Positions 1 through 7,564 of a stretch of DNA of 12,056 bases are shown piece after piece. Each line of letters starts with the position of its first letter. Positions within the stretch are counted from its first letter, which is position 1. A program made the position numbers and the translations under genes. The DNA comes from an uncultured Clostridium sp. GTDB lineage: Bacteria > Bacillota > Clostridia > Lachnospirales > Lachnospiraceae. Under the pieces are notes generated by a model. The model was not told the DNA's origin and did no database searches. It saw nothing but the letters and a program-made list of their open reading frames with translations. Where the stretch lies: assembly GCA_958442925.1 (NCBI GenBank), contig CAUCIO010000059.1:1-12056 (forward strand). Reading direction: 5' to 3'.

Positions 1-17
1 CAGGAGGAAGGAGAATT

Positions 18-1454
18 ATGAGGACAAATGTAGTAGTAATAGGAGCCGGGGCTGTGGGATGCGCCATTGCCAGAGAACTTTCCAAATATAAAATTGATGT
101 AATAGTGGTAGACAAAAATGAGGACATTGGAGGTGACGCTTCCAAATCGAACAGTGCCATTATTCACACCGGCTATGACGCTTCTCCTGGAACTCTGGAG
201 TCCCAGCTTGTGGTAGCAGCCAATCCCATGTATGATGAACTGGCGAGAGATCTGGACGTACCTTTTAAGAGGATTGGAGCAATTCTTCCGGCCATTACTC
301 AGGAACAGTATGAGAAGCTGCCGGAGATCAAAGCCAAGGCTTTCAAAAACAGGGTATATGATGTGGAGTATAAAACCAGGGAGGAACTCCTGGACATGGA
401 ACCTAACCTGAATCCTGAGGTAAAGGGAGGACTTTATATTCCAAGAGAGAGTATTATTGATCCGTTTATTCTGGTGCAGGCCCTGGCAGAGAACGCTAAT
501 GAAAATGGTGTTTCCTTCCTTCTTAATACAAAGGTAACAGGAATTCAGACAGAAAACGGAAAAGTAAAGGCAGTGGAGACCACAGGAGGAATCATAGAAA
601 CCGACTATGTCATTAATGCAGCCGCGCTTTACTGCGACGAGATTGCAGCCATGGTGGGAAAAGCAGACTACAAAGTGGTAGCCAGAAGAGGGCAGTTCTA
701 TATTTTAGATAAGAATACCAGCTGTCAGGTCGAACATATTGTGCTGCCAATTCCAACTAAGGTGACAAAGGGCAAATTGATGTGTCCTACGATTCACGGA
801 AATATGCTGGTAGGCCCTACGGCAGAGGATTTAGATAATAAGACAGACAAGAGTGTGACACCAGAGGGGCTTCAGAGTATCGTGGATGATGTGAAGCGGC
901 TGATTCCAGACGTCAATGTAAAAGATACGATTACCCAGTACAGTGGTCTGCGCCCCAATAGAAATCCGGAAGGACTTCATGTGGATATGTGGGAGGATCT
1001 GGAAGGATTTGTAAATCTGTCAGGAGTCCGTTCCACAGGCCTGACTCTGTCCGTGGCCATGGGAAAATATGTGGCACAGCTTCTTATTGATCATGGCGTG
1101 CCGCTTACATTTAAAGAGAATTTCAAAAAGACCAGAAAGGGAATTATCAGGTTCCATGAGCTTACGAGAGAGGAGAAGGAAAAACTGATAAAAGAAAATC
1201 CCGCTTACGGAACGGTTATCTGCCGCTGTGAGACGATCACAGAGGGTGAAATTTTAGACTGCATCCGTCGTCCGCTGGGAGCCAGAAGCATGGACGCTGT
1301 GAAGCGGAGAGTACGCGCCGGAATGGGACGCTGCCAGGGCGGTTTCTGCGGACCAAAAGTGATAGAGATTCTGGCTAAGGAGTGGAACATCCCAGTGGAG
1401 CAGGTCAATAAAAATAACGCAGGATCTTACATGGTAACAGGAAGGATGAGATAG
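18..1454 (+). CDS. GlpA-like NAD(P)/FAD-dependent dehydrogenase with C-terminal BFD-type [2Fe-2S] domain
   Basis: This 478-residue protein is an FAD dehydrogenase of the DAO superfamily, closest in layout to the catalytic subunit of anaerobic glycerol-3-phosphate dehydrogenase. The N-terminus has the dinucleotide-binding motif GAGAVG (residues 9-14) with an acidic strand end at D32, followed by the NSAIIHTGYDASPGTL stretch seen in clostridial GlpA and in L-2-hydroxyglutarate dehydrogenases. Residues about 398-450 form a BFD-like iron-sulfur domain with cysteines C402, C404, C439 and C444 (CxC and CxxxxC). It is shorter than E. coli GlpA (about 540 residues). The ATG at 18 follows two purine-rich ribosome binding sites within the first 13 bases, so upstream sequence and possibly other operon genes lie outside the window. 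The next gene, 38 bases on, encodes its probable partner. Glycerol 3-phosphate is the likeliest substrate by family, but a 2-hydroxyacid cannot be excluded. Confidence 0.85.
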   Translation: MRTNVVVIGAGAVGCAIARELSKYKIDVIVVDKNEDIGGDASKSNSAIIHTGYDASPGTLESQLVVAANPMYDELARDLDVPFKRIGAILPAITQEQYEKLPEIKAKAFKNRVYDVEYKTREELLDMEPNLNPEVKGGLYIPRESIIDPFILVQALAENANENGVSFLLNTKVTGIQTENGKVKAVETTGGIIETDYVINAAALYCDEIAAMVGKADYKVVARRGQFYILDKNTSCQVEHIVLPIPTKVTKGKLMCPTIHGNMLVGPTAEDLDNKTDKSVTPEGLQSIVDDVKRLIPDVNVKDTITQYSGLRPNRNPEGLHVDMWEDLEGFVNLSGVRSTGLTLSVAMGKYVAQLLIDHGVPLTFKENFKKTRKGIIRFHELTREEKEKLIKENPAYGTVICRCETITEGEILDCIRRPLGARSMDAVKRRVRAGMGRCQGGFCGPKVIEILAKEWNIPVEQVNKNNAGSYMVTGRMR

Positions 1455-1492
1455 CGGGAACTGCATCAGGCAGGGCAGAAGGAGAGGTTTGT

Positions 1493-2794
1493 ATGTATGA
1501 GATAACATGTGATGTGGCAATTATCGGGGCAGGCCCGGCAGGACTTTCTGCGGCAGTGGCAGCAAAGAAGGAGGGAGCTGAACGAGTCCTCCTAATCGAG
1601 CGGGACGAGAGCGTGGGAGGTATTTTACAGCAGTGCATTCACCCTGGCTTTGGGCTTACTTATTTTAAGGAAGAACTGACAGGACCAGAATATGCCGGAC
1701 GGTTTGGAGATGAGGCTGAAAAACTGGGAGCCGAGGTTTTATTAAATTCTATGGTTTTGGAGGTCGTACCGGAAGAGAAGGCTGTATACTGTGTGAATTC
1801 CCAGTATGGAATGACAAGAGTTAAGGCTGGAAGTATTATTCTGGCTATGGGGTGCCGGGAAAAAACAAGGGCAGGAATCCAGATTCCCGGGACCAGACCG
1901 GCAGGCGTTTATACAGCGGGAGCCGCACAGCGCCTGATCAACCGTCAGAACGCCATGGTAGGCCGTGAAGTAGTGATTCTGGGATCAGGTGATATTGGCA
2001 TGATCATGGCCAGGAGAATGAGCCTGGAGGGAGCCCATGTGAAGGCTGTAGTAGAAATTATGGACTTTCTGGCAGGACTTACCAGAAACAAAGTGCAGTG
2101 TCTGGACGACTTTAACATTCCGTTAAAGCTGTCCCACACAGTGACCAGAATTGTGGGAAATGAGAGAGTGGAAGGCGTATATGTGGCTGCTGTGGATGAA
2201 AGCAAAAAAACGATTTCTGAAACAGAGGAATTTATTCCCTGTGATACGCTTCTTCTGTCGGTCGGCCTTCTGCCTGAAAATGAGCTGACAAGGCAGGCGG
2301 GAATTGAGATGAACCCGGTGACAAACGGGCCGTCTGTGAATCAGTATATGCAGACATCCGTTCCAGGTATTTTTGCCTGCGGAAACGTAGTACATGTGAA
2401 TGATTTAGTGGACAATGTAACGACAGAGAGTATGCAGGCAGGGGCCTGTGCTGCAAGGTACGCCGCACTCTGGAAAGACGGGGCGGTTCAGGGAGAAATG
2501 GCAGGAGAGCGGAATTCTGTGAAAGCTGTACCGGGATCAAACGTGCGGTATCTCTGCCCACAGTCCATCTGCCTGGACAGTTCTTTAAAGAGAAACTCTG
2601 AAAATGAGACAGTCCGCCTGTTTTTCAGAGTTCTGGCTCCTGACACAGAAGTAAAGATTTCTGCTAAATGCGGCGAAAAGGAAATTAAGGCGAAAAAAGC
2701 CCTGAGAGTGAATCCGGGAGAAATGGAATTCATTGAAATTCCTTTAAATCTTGTGACAGGTGATGTGACAGTTGAAATTGCGAAGGAGGCGTAA
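1493..2794 (+). CDS. FAD-dependent pyridine nucleotide-disulfide-type oxidoreductase (GlpB-like partner subunit)
   Basis: This 433-residue flavoprotein probably passes electrons between the upstream dehydrogenase and a pyridine nucleotide or quinone-like acceptor. It has two Rossmann motifs: GAGPAG at residues 12-17 for FAD and GSGDIG at 164-169 for the second nucleotide. The C-terminal FAD contact region is GIFACGNVVHVNDLVD (292-307). The segment GCREKTRAGIQIPGTRPAG resembles the FAD subunits of octopine oxidase, HcnB and sarcosine oxidase alpha-type enzymes. Residues from about 345 form a strand-rich C-terminal extension without an obvious motif. The ATG at 1493 follows AAGGAGAGG (1479-1487). 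An overlapping ATG at 1497 is in another frame. The order dehydrogenase, FAD oxidoreductase, DUF1667 is a common clostridial arrangement usually interpreted as an anaerobic glycerol-3-phosphate dehydrogenase set; the physical complex is inferred, not shown. Confidence 0.85.
   Translation: MYEITCDVAIIGAGPAGLSAAVAAKKEGAERVLLIERDESVGGILQQCIHPGFGLTYFKEELTGPEYAGRFGDEAEKLGAEVLLNSMVLEVVPEEKAVYCVNSQYGMTRVKAGSIILAMGCREKTRAGIQIPGTRPAGVYTAGAAQRLINRQNAMVGREVVILGSGDIGMIMARRMSLEGAHVKAVVEIMDFLAGLTRNKVQCLDDFNIPLKLSHTVTRIVGNERVEGVYVAAVDESKKTISETEEFIPCDTLLLSVGLLPENELTRQAGIEMNPVTNGPSVNQYMQTSVPGIFACGNVVHVNDLVDNVTTESMQAGACAARYAALWKDGAVQGEMAGERNSVKAVPGSNVRYLCPQSICLDSSLKRNSENETVRLFFRVLAPDTEVKISAKCGEKEIKAKKALRVNPGEMEFIEIPLNLVTGDVTVEIAKEA
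2783..2789 (+). promoter_or_regulatory. Ribosome binding site deciding the DUF1667 start
   Basis: AAGGAGG lies nine bases before the ATG at 2799 and overlaps the last codons of the preceding gene. It supports ATG 2799 over an in-frame ATG at 2772, which would add nine basic residues and has no comparable site. Confidence 0.75.
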
Positions 2795-2798
2795 CTCT

Positions 2799-3155
2799 AT
2801 GACAAAGGAAATTATCTGTACAGTCTGCCCCATGGGCTGCCATATTCTGGTGGAAGGAGAGGGGGATCAGGTAACATCCATTACAGGGTATACCTGCCGC
2901 CGGGGCGAAGAATATGGCCGTCAGGAGTTTTCTCATCCAGTGAGAATACTTACCACTACTGTTAAGACAGACAGTAAAGTTCATCCTCTTCTTCCGATTC
3001 GTTCCAGCTGCCCGGTTCCCAAGGAGCTTTTGATGCAGTGCATGGAAGAGATCAAAAAAACAGAAGTAACTGCTCCTGTAAAGCGATATGATGTTATAAT
3101 AAAAAATATCTGCGGATGCGGAGCAGATATGATAGCGTCAGGAGAAGTGAAGTAA
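2799..3155 (+). CDS. DUF1667 domain-containing cysteine-rich protein
   Basis: This 118-residue protein has the DUF1667 pattern: an N-terminal CxxCPxGC motif (CTVCPMGC, cysteines 7, 10 and 14), a fourth cysteine in GYTCRRGEEYGRQE (C32), and a C-terminal CGC pair near residues 109-111. The four N-terminal cysteines resemble an iron-sulfur or metal-binding cluster, like the N-terminus of molybdopterin oxidoreductases. The catalytic role is unknown. It follows the FAD oxidoreductase with only four bases between stop and start and its ribosome binding site lies inside that gene, so the two are almost certainly translationally coupled. The usual third subunit of E. coli-type enzymes, GlpC, is absent here, and this protein may supply the iron-sulfur relay instead; that role is inference. 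Confidence 0.85.
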   Translation: MTKEIICTVCPMGCHILVEGEGDQVTSITGYTCRRGEEYGRQEFSHPVRILTTTVKTDSKVHPLLPIRSSCPVPKELLMQCMEEIKKTEVTAPVKRYDVIIKNICGCGADMIASGEVK

Positions 3156-3203
3156 AGCTGACAATAATACAGAAAATGTGAAAAATAAGCAGGCATAACA
3201 TTA

Positions 3204-3241
3204 GGGTGGAGGTGTTCCGGCATGGCTGGAAACCTGCACCC
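3204..3241 (+). repeat. Long imperfect inverted repeat (hairpin) ahead of the AraC gene
   Basis: GGGTGGAGGT (3204-3213) pairs with ACCTGCACCC (3232-3241) with one G:G mismatch. After a single bulged G, TTCCGGC (3215-3221) pairs with GCTGGAA (3225-3231) around a three-base loop, allowing one G-T pair. The total is about 16 base pairs. No T-run follows (the next bases are CTGTTGTGC), so it does not look like a standard intrinsic terminator. It sits between the DUF1667 stop and the likely start of the regulator, where it could be an RNA attenuator, a processing site or an operator. No convincing sigma-A promoter is visible in 3156-3271. Confidence 0.6.
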
Positions 3242-3271
3242 CTGTTGTGCTTTATAAGGGGGGGCGGACAG

Positions 3272-4114
3272 ATGAAAGACAGCAGATATTTCTATTCCAT
3301 TCAGCCTTTTTGGGAAGATTCAGGTAATATCAGTCAGGATAGCCAGATGATGGAGGCATCGGGGATTGCTGTTTCTCACATGGAATGGAACAATGAATCC
3401 TGGCTCTGCGTACCGGGAAACGGGCAGATTGGATTAATTTTGTCAGATTCTGAGGAGTTTTTTGGAATATGCTATGGAGTGCTCAGCCGTAAAAAAGTGA
3501 TTCCGCTTCACGGTCTCAAAAAAGGTTTGTTTGTTCGTTTTTCTCCCGGACGATTTTCTGATATTTTTTCTATTCCTGCCTACGAAATTCTGCCAGAGGG
3601 AATGGATATCAGAGATGTGTTCTCAGCTGTCCAGATTGGGCAGTTGAGAGATGCTGTCTGTTTAAACGAGAAAGGGAAGGAGGCTCAGGAGGCAGTGCTT
3701 TCCCTGCTCCTTGGCTGGGATGAGGAGAAGACGGCTAAGAGGGAACAGAAAAGCAGGACTGTTTTTCAGATTCAGCGCCTGATCTGGGAAAAAAGCGGCA
3801 ATATAAAAATGAGGGAACTGGAATCAGAGACAGCCTATACGGCACGCCGCATTCAGGAACTGATTACAGAGTCTGTTGGAATTAGCCCCAAGCAGCTCTG
3901 CAGACAGACGCGTTTTCAACATGCTCTTTCGGCGATTCACAGGGAATGTTCCCTCAGCGGTGAAGATGAAAGAATGGGATGTCTTGCGCAGGAAGCAGTT
4001 TCTCTGGGATACTGCGATCAGGCTCATTACAGCAGAGAATTTAAGGAGTTTTCAGGATTATGTCCAGGCGCTTACCGGAAAAAGAGTTCTGATTTATACA
4101 ATACAATCAAATAA
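3272..4114 (+). CDS. AraC-family transcriptional regulator
   Basis: This 280-residue regulator has a C-terminal AraC/XylS DNA-binding domain at about residues 164-272. Its second helix-turn-helix is recognisable in the segment beginning AVSLGYCDQAHYSREFKEF (242-260), followed by the family-typical SGLCPGAYRK. The N-terminal 150 residues resemble the ligand-sensing half of regulators with a DUF6597-like domain (VRFSPGRF near 88-95); the ligand cannot be read from sequence. I chose ATG 3272, which follows a G-rich but imperfect ribosome binding site (3257-3267). A GTG at 3206 would add 22 residues but lies within the hairpin at 3204-3241. The gene is followed after 53 bases by a sodium symporter and then a GGT-family enzyme in the same direction, so these are its most plausible targets. 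Confidence 0.85.
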   Translation: MKDSRYFYSIQPFWEDSGNISQDSQMMEASGIAVSHMEWNNESWLCVPGNGQIGLILSDSEEFFGICYGVLSRKKVIPLHGLKKGLFVRFSPGRFSDIFSIPAYEILPEGMDIRDVFSAVQIGQLRDAVCLNEKGKEAQEAVLSLLLGWDEEKTAKREQKSRTVFQIQRLIWEKSGNIKMRELESETAYTARRIQELITESVGISPKQLCRQTRFQHALSAIHRECSLSGEDERMGCLAQEAVSLGYCDQAHYSREFKEFSGLCPGAYRKKSSDLYNTIK

Positions 4115-4167
4115 AAGTCCGATAAAATATCAGCAAAAGGAAAAAAGAGAGAAAAGGAGGAACGCAT

Positions 4168-5532
4168 ATGTTAATTGCTACCTGGATTATTACCTTTGTG
4201 CTGATTATAGGAATCGGTATCTATGCAGGCACAAAAATTACCAGAGCCAACCAGTGGAGCGGTGGGGATCGCTCTATGGGGGTATTCGCTGTAGGAGCTA
4301 TGCTGGGAGCCTGGCAGATCGGCGGAATGAGCGTGGTGGGAGCGGCGCAGAACGGCTATACCATGGGAATTGCCGGATGCTGGTATTCCATTGCCAGCGG
4401 CCTTTATATTCTGCTCATCGGCCTGTTGGCTAAGACGCTGAGAAAGAATCTTCCAAGCGATGCTCTGCCGGATTATCTGGAAAGCAGGTATTCGCCTGTT
4501 GTGGCGAGAGTACAGTCCTATGTGTGGATTGTATTTGGAATTCTCTATATTCCAATTCAGCTTAAAACCATTGCTTCCATTATCCAGATTGTGCTTCCCA
4601 ATCTGAACACAGGGCTTGCCATGTTTGTAGGCGTTACCATAGCGGCTGTGTATACAGGATTTGCAGGTATGAAAGGCTCTGCTGCCATCGGCCGGGTGGT
4701 ATGCGTGGCTACCTACGCGCTGCTCATCTGGTTCGTAGGTTCTCATCTGGGAGAATTCGGAGGATATTCCGGTTTAATTGAGCAGCTTCCAGAAGGGTAT
4801 GACAAGCTGAGCGCAATGCCGTCTCAGGAGATTATAGCGTGGGCGCTGGGAGGAGCGTTAAGCTCAGTGGTTCTCCAGTCGGCGCTTCAGCCTATGCTGG
4901 CGGCTAAGGATGATAAGACAGCCAGGAACGGATGTATTCTGGGCTATGTGATCGCGGCGCCTATCTGTATTCTCACCGCTGTGATCGGAATGATGGCCAG
5001 AGCGAAGAACGACGGGCTGGGAGATGGAGCCACAGCCTTTGCCTGGGCTATCAGAGATATGAGTTCTCCAGTAACAGCAGGAATTATTTTCGCCGTGTGT
5101 ACCATGATTATTGCGGCGACCATGGCAACCATGATGATGGCCACAGGAACCATCCTCACGAATATTTATAAGAAGCAGATCCGGCCAGATGCAGATGACA
5201 GAAAGGTATTAAAAATTTCACGGTTTGGAACCATTGCAGTGGCATATATTTCGCTGTTAGTAGGATTTTTCATTCCATCTGCTCAGATGACCAGCCTGTT
5301 TTTGACTTTAACTTATGTGGTAACCTCTCCGTTCAGCTATTCTGTCATCGTAGGGCTGTTCTGGAAACGGGTAAATGCAGCTGCCTCCTTAGTCAGTGTG
5401 GCGGCCGGAATTATCACAGCTGTTGTCTGGGTTGCAGTAGGAATGAATGACGTACTGAACGTAGTATATCCTACAATTCTTGTAAGCTATGCAGCGGGAA
5501 TTGCAGCGACACTTTTAAATAAAGAGCAGTAG
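4168..5532 (+). CDS. Sodium:solute symporter family (SSS) transporter
   Basis: This 454-residue, highly hydrophobic protein has about 12-13 predicted membrane spans, roughly at residues 3-21, 38-60, 67-89, 117-142, 148-167, 174-194, 223-246, 258-277, 302-332, 352-370, 375-398, 403-424 and 430-450. The segment near 316-332 (ATMATMMMATGTILTNIY) matches the sodium-binding helix typical of SSS proteins, where small hydroxyl residues coordinate Na+. The length is slightly short for the family (about 450-550). It should sit in the cytoplasmic membrane and import a small polar solute with Na+. The substrate is unknown; the downstream GGT-family enzyme, whose ribosome binding site overlaps this stop codon, suggests an amide or gamma-glutamyl compound. 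The ATG at 4168 has a strong AAAAGGAGG site (4152-4160) seven bases upstream. Confidence 0.88.
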   Translation: MLIATWIITFVLIIGIGIYAGTKITRANQWSGGDRSMGVFAVGAMLGAWQIGGMSVVGAAQNGYTMGIAGCWYSIASGLYILLIGLLAKTLRKNLPSDALPDYLESRYSPVVARVQSYVWIVFGILYIPIQLKTIASIIQIVLPNLNTGLAMFVGVTIAAVYTGFAGMKGSAAIGRVVCVATYALLIWFVGSHLGEFGGYSGLIEQLPEGYDKLSAMPSQEIIAWALGGALSSVVLQSALQPMLAAKDDKTARNGCILGYVIAAPICILTAVIGMMARAKNDGLGDGATAFAWAIRDMSSPVTAGIIFAVCTMIIAATMATMMMATGTILTNIYKKQIRPDADDRKVLKISRFGTIAVAYISLLVGFFIPSAQMTSLFLTLTYVVTSPFSYSVIVGLFWKRVNAAASLVSVAAGIITAVVWVAVGMNDVLNVVYPTILVSYAAGIAATLLNKEQ

Positions 5533-5543
5533 GAGGAAAGCTT

Positions 5544-7280
5544 ATGCCTAACAGACCATACTTAAATATGTCAGCAGACGATACAATTGCCATGTATAAA
5601 CCCCATGTGTCTGGAAGCGAGGGGGCAGTCAGCGCCAACAATCCTTACGCAGCCCAGGCAGGTCTGGAAATTTTAAAGAAAGGGGGCAATGCCTTTGACG
5701 CGGCTGTGGCAGTTTCTCTGGCTCTGGGGGTAGTGGAACCTTATCACAGCGGAATTGGCGGCGGATGCTTTCAGGTGTTCTATGATAAGAAAAAAGATCA
5801 GGTTTATTCGGTAGATGCCAGAGGGACAGCTCCGAAAAACGCCAGTCAGGATATGTTTCTCGATGAAAAGGGAGAGGTGGATTTAAACCTGACTGAGTTC
5901 TCAGGCCGCTCTGCGGCAGTTCCAGCATTCTACAGAGCTATGGATCAGCTGCTGAAGAGCCATGGCACTATGACCTGGGCGGAGGTTTCCGCCCCGGCAG
6001 TACGGCTGTGCAGGGAAGGTTTTTCCTGCGGCTTTGCTTATGCCAGAATCAGCAATACGCCGGAGGCAGAGCACAACAGCAGGGAATATGAGGGATTTGC
6101 AGAGCTTTACTTAAATAATGGAAAACCCAGACAATTTGGAGAGAAGATCCGGAACGAGGAGCTGGCTGCCGTTATGGAGGCAGTAGCAGAAAAGGGAGTG
6201 GATTGGTTTTATACAGGTCCCATAGCAGAAGAGATTACCTGCCAGGTAAACCGGTATCAGGGAGTATTAGAGAAAGAAGATCTGGAAAACTGCCAGGTGA
6301 AAGAGCGGGAGGCAGTCAGAGGAAGCTACAGAGGTTATGAGATTATTTCCATGCCGCCGCCTTCGTCAGGAGGAAGCCATCTGATCCAGATGCTGAACAT
6401 TCTGGAACAGTTTGATTTAAAGACAATGGGATTTCATTCAGCAGACAGTACCCATGTGATGGCGGAAGCTATGAAACTGATGTTTGCAGACCGTTCAGTG
6501 GCTATGGGAGATCCTGATTTTGTGCAGATTCAGCTGGAGAAAATTCTTTCCAAGGAGTATGGGAAAGAGCTGGCTGTCAGGATTTCCATGGATAAAGCGG
6601 GAGAGTATGCTCCTACAGAGGGAATTGAGGCGAAAGAGTACAGGGGCTGCACCTCCAACTTTACTGTTATGGACAAGGAGGGCAATGTGATTGCCCAGAC
6701 CCAGACCATACGAAACTGGTGGGGCTGCGGAGTTGTGATTCCAGGGCGTGGCTTTATCATGAACAATACGATGGCAGATTTCAGTGCCAAGGCGGGAGTG
6801 AGAACGACCCAGGGGCTTGCTTACGGCATGGCGAATGCTGTAAGACCTGGCAAGACGCCATTATCCAGTATGTCTCCAACTATTGTAATGAAGGACAAAA
6901 AGCCTGTGATGGCAGTGGGAGCTGCCGGTGGCCCCAGAATTATAACCAGCACACTGCAGCTGATTGTAAATACCATTGATTATGGCATGATGATGGATTC
7001 TGCTGTCAAAGCTCCGCATATGTGCTGTCTGACAAAAGAACAGGGGCTGGAGCTGGAGGAGGGGTTTTCACCTGATACAGTTAAGATTTTAAGAGACAAA
7101 GGACATAAAATAAAGGAGACGGGAGACTTTGGAGTACTTTTAGTGATGCCCAATGGAATTCTGAAAAAGGAAGGATTCTTTTTTCCGGGAGGAACCAGCC
7201 GCGTAGACGGAGGCGGAGGAGTTCTCACAGAGTCAGGAGCCATGTGCGTGGAGGGACTCTGCTTTATGCAGAAATCATAG
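5544..7280 (+). CDS. ggt: Gamma-glutamyltransferase family protein (Ntn hydrolase), probably cytoplasmic
   Basis: This 578-residue protein has the whole GGT fold: GGNAFDAAVA near 48-57, GIGGGCF near 70-76, and DARGTAP (91-97) carrying the Arg that binds the substrate carboxylate in characterised enzymes. The autocleavage and catalytic threonine appears to be T370 in CTSNFTVMD, so processing would give a large chain of about 369 residues and a small chain of about 209. PLSSMSP (439-445) and AGGPRI (461-466) supply the expected Ser-Ser and Gly-Gly contacts. By my alignment the positions of E. coli N411 and Q430 are R390 and T409 here, while D433 is kept as D412. There is no signal peptide, unlike the periplasmic or secreted GGTs. 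The ATG at 5544 has AGGAGG at 5531-5536, overlapping the transporter stop. It may hydrolyse an imported amide rather than glutathione; cytosolic relatives such as oxamate amidohydrolase (HpxW) show that the family has other substrates. Confidence 0.85.
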   Translation: MPNRPYLNMSADDTIAMYKPHVSGSEGAVSANNPYAAQAGLEILKKGGNAFDAAVAVSLALGVVEPYHSGIGGGCFQVFYDKKKDQVYSVDARGTAPKNASQDMFLDEKGEVDLNLTEFSGRSAAVPAFYRAMDQLLKSHGTMTWAEVSAPAVRLCREGFSCGFAYARISNTPEAEHNSREYEGFAELYLNNGKPRQFGEKIRNEELAAVMEAVAEKGVDWFYTGPIAEEITCQVNRYQGVLEKEDLENCQVKEREAVRGSYRGYEIISMPPPSSGGSHLIQMLNILEQFDLKTMGFHSADSTHVMAEAMKLMFADRSVAMGDPDFVQIQLEKILSKEYGKELAVRISMDKAGEYAPTEGIEAKEYRGCTSNFTVMDKEGNVIAQTQTIRNWWGCGVVIPGRGFIMNNTMADFSAKAGVRTTQGLAYGMANAVRPGKTPLSSMSPTIVMKDKKPVMAVGAAGGPRIITSTLQLIVNTIDYGMMMDSAVKAPHMCCLTKEQGLELEEGFSPDTVKILRDKGHKIKETGDFGVLLVMPNGILKKEGFFFPGGTSRVDGGGGVLTESGAMCVEGLCFMQKS

Positions 7281-7292
7281 AAGATACGAAAC

Positions 7293-7337
7293 AAGCAGGC
7301 ATAAAGACTGTCACCAAACAGTCTGTGCCTGCTTTTT
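7293..7337 (+). terminator. Intrinsic terminator after the GGT-family gene
   Basis: AGCAGGCA (7294-7301) pairs with TGCCTGCT (7326-7333) and AGACTGT (7305-7311) pairs with ACAGTCT (7318-7324), with a small internal loop and a six-base apical loop. Five T residues follow on the plus strand (7333-7337). It lies 12 bases after the stop at 7280. On the minus strand the same hairpin is followed by a weaker CTTGTTT, so it may also end the convergent small gene at 7383-7538. Confidence 0.85.
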
Positions 7338-7382
7338 CTGCACCTGTATATCATAATCATTTTTCCTGTGTGCTTCCTGATC

Positions 7383-7538
7383 TTACTTTACCTGTTTCCC
7401 CTTGTCCAGCCAGCTTTCCAGCTCCCGGTGGCTGAGCGCCAGAACCATCTGGATATCCTGCTGTTTTTTCAAAATAAAAGCCAGGCCGGCGATGACGCCG
7501 CACAGGACGGCAATCAGAACTGTTTTCATATCTTTCAT
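7383..7538 (-). CDS. Small single-span membrane protein, unknown function
   Basis: This 51-residue ORF starts MKDMKTVLIAVLCGVIAGLA. A hydrophobic stretch at about residues 6-23 could form one membrane span, followed by a lysine pair and an amphipathic charged tail (KKQQDIQMVLALSHREL, then a C-terminus rich in Lys). I do not recognise the family. Support comes from context rather than homology: the GGAGG ribosome binding site (minus strand, 7550-7554) stands 11 bases before the ATG, and a near-consensus promoter stands just above it. It is transcribed separately from the flavodiiron operon, whose terminator lies between. The start at 7538 is preferred over the in-frame Met four codons later. 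A longer ORF in another frame over the same bases (7357-7593) looks spurious. Confidence 0.65.
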   Translation of the reverse strand: MKDMKTVLIAVLCGVIAGLAFILKKQQDIQMVLALSHRELESWLDKGKQVK

Positions 7539-7564
7539 CGTATACTGCACCTCCATTCCAGTTC

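Noticed and set aside
3206..3271. GTG start at 3206 extending the AraC regulator by 22 residues
   Set aside because: It lies inside the 3204-3241 hairpin and the added residues look unlike a regulator N-terminus; ATG 3272 has a G-rich site just upstream.
4060..4167. Possible promoter in front of the symporter (TTACCG with TATACA or TACAAT)
   Set aside because: Both hexamers match consensus poorly and lie in the 3' end of the regulator gene; no better candidate was seen.
3876..4433. Plus-strand ORF of 185 residues bridging the regulator and symporter genes
   Set aside because: It overlaps two clear genes in another frame and contains no recognisable domain.
4171..4746. Minus-strand ORF of 191 residues opposite the symporter
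   Set aside because: It mirrors the symporter codons, has no ribosome binding site and gives a His/Ser/Tyr-rich sequence with no domain.
3187..7304. The 12-base word AAGCAGGCATAA occurs at 3187-3198 and again in the terminator arm at 7293-7304
   Set aside because: A few 12-base matches are expected by chance in 12 kb, and the first copy has no pairing partner nearby, so I do not call it a repeat element.
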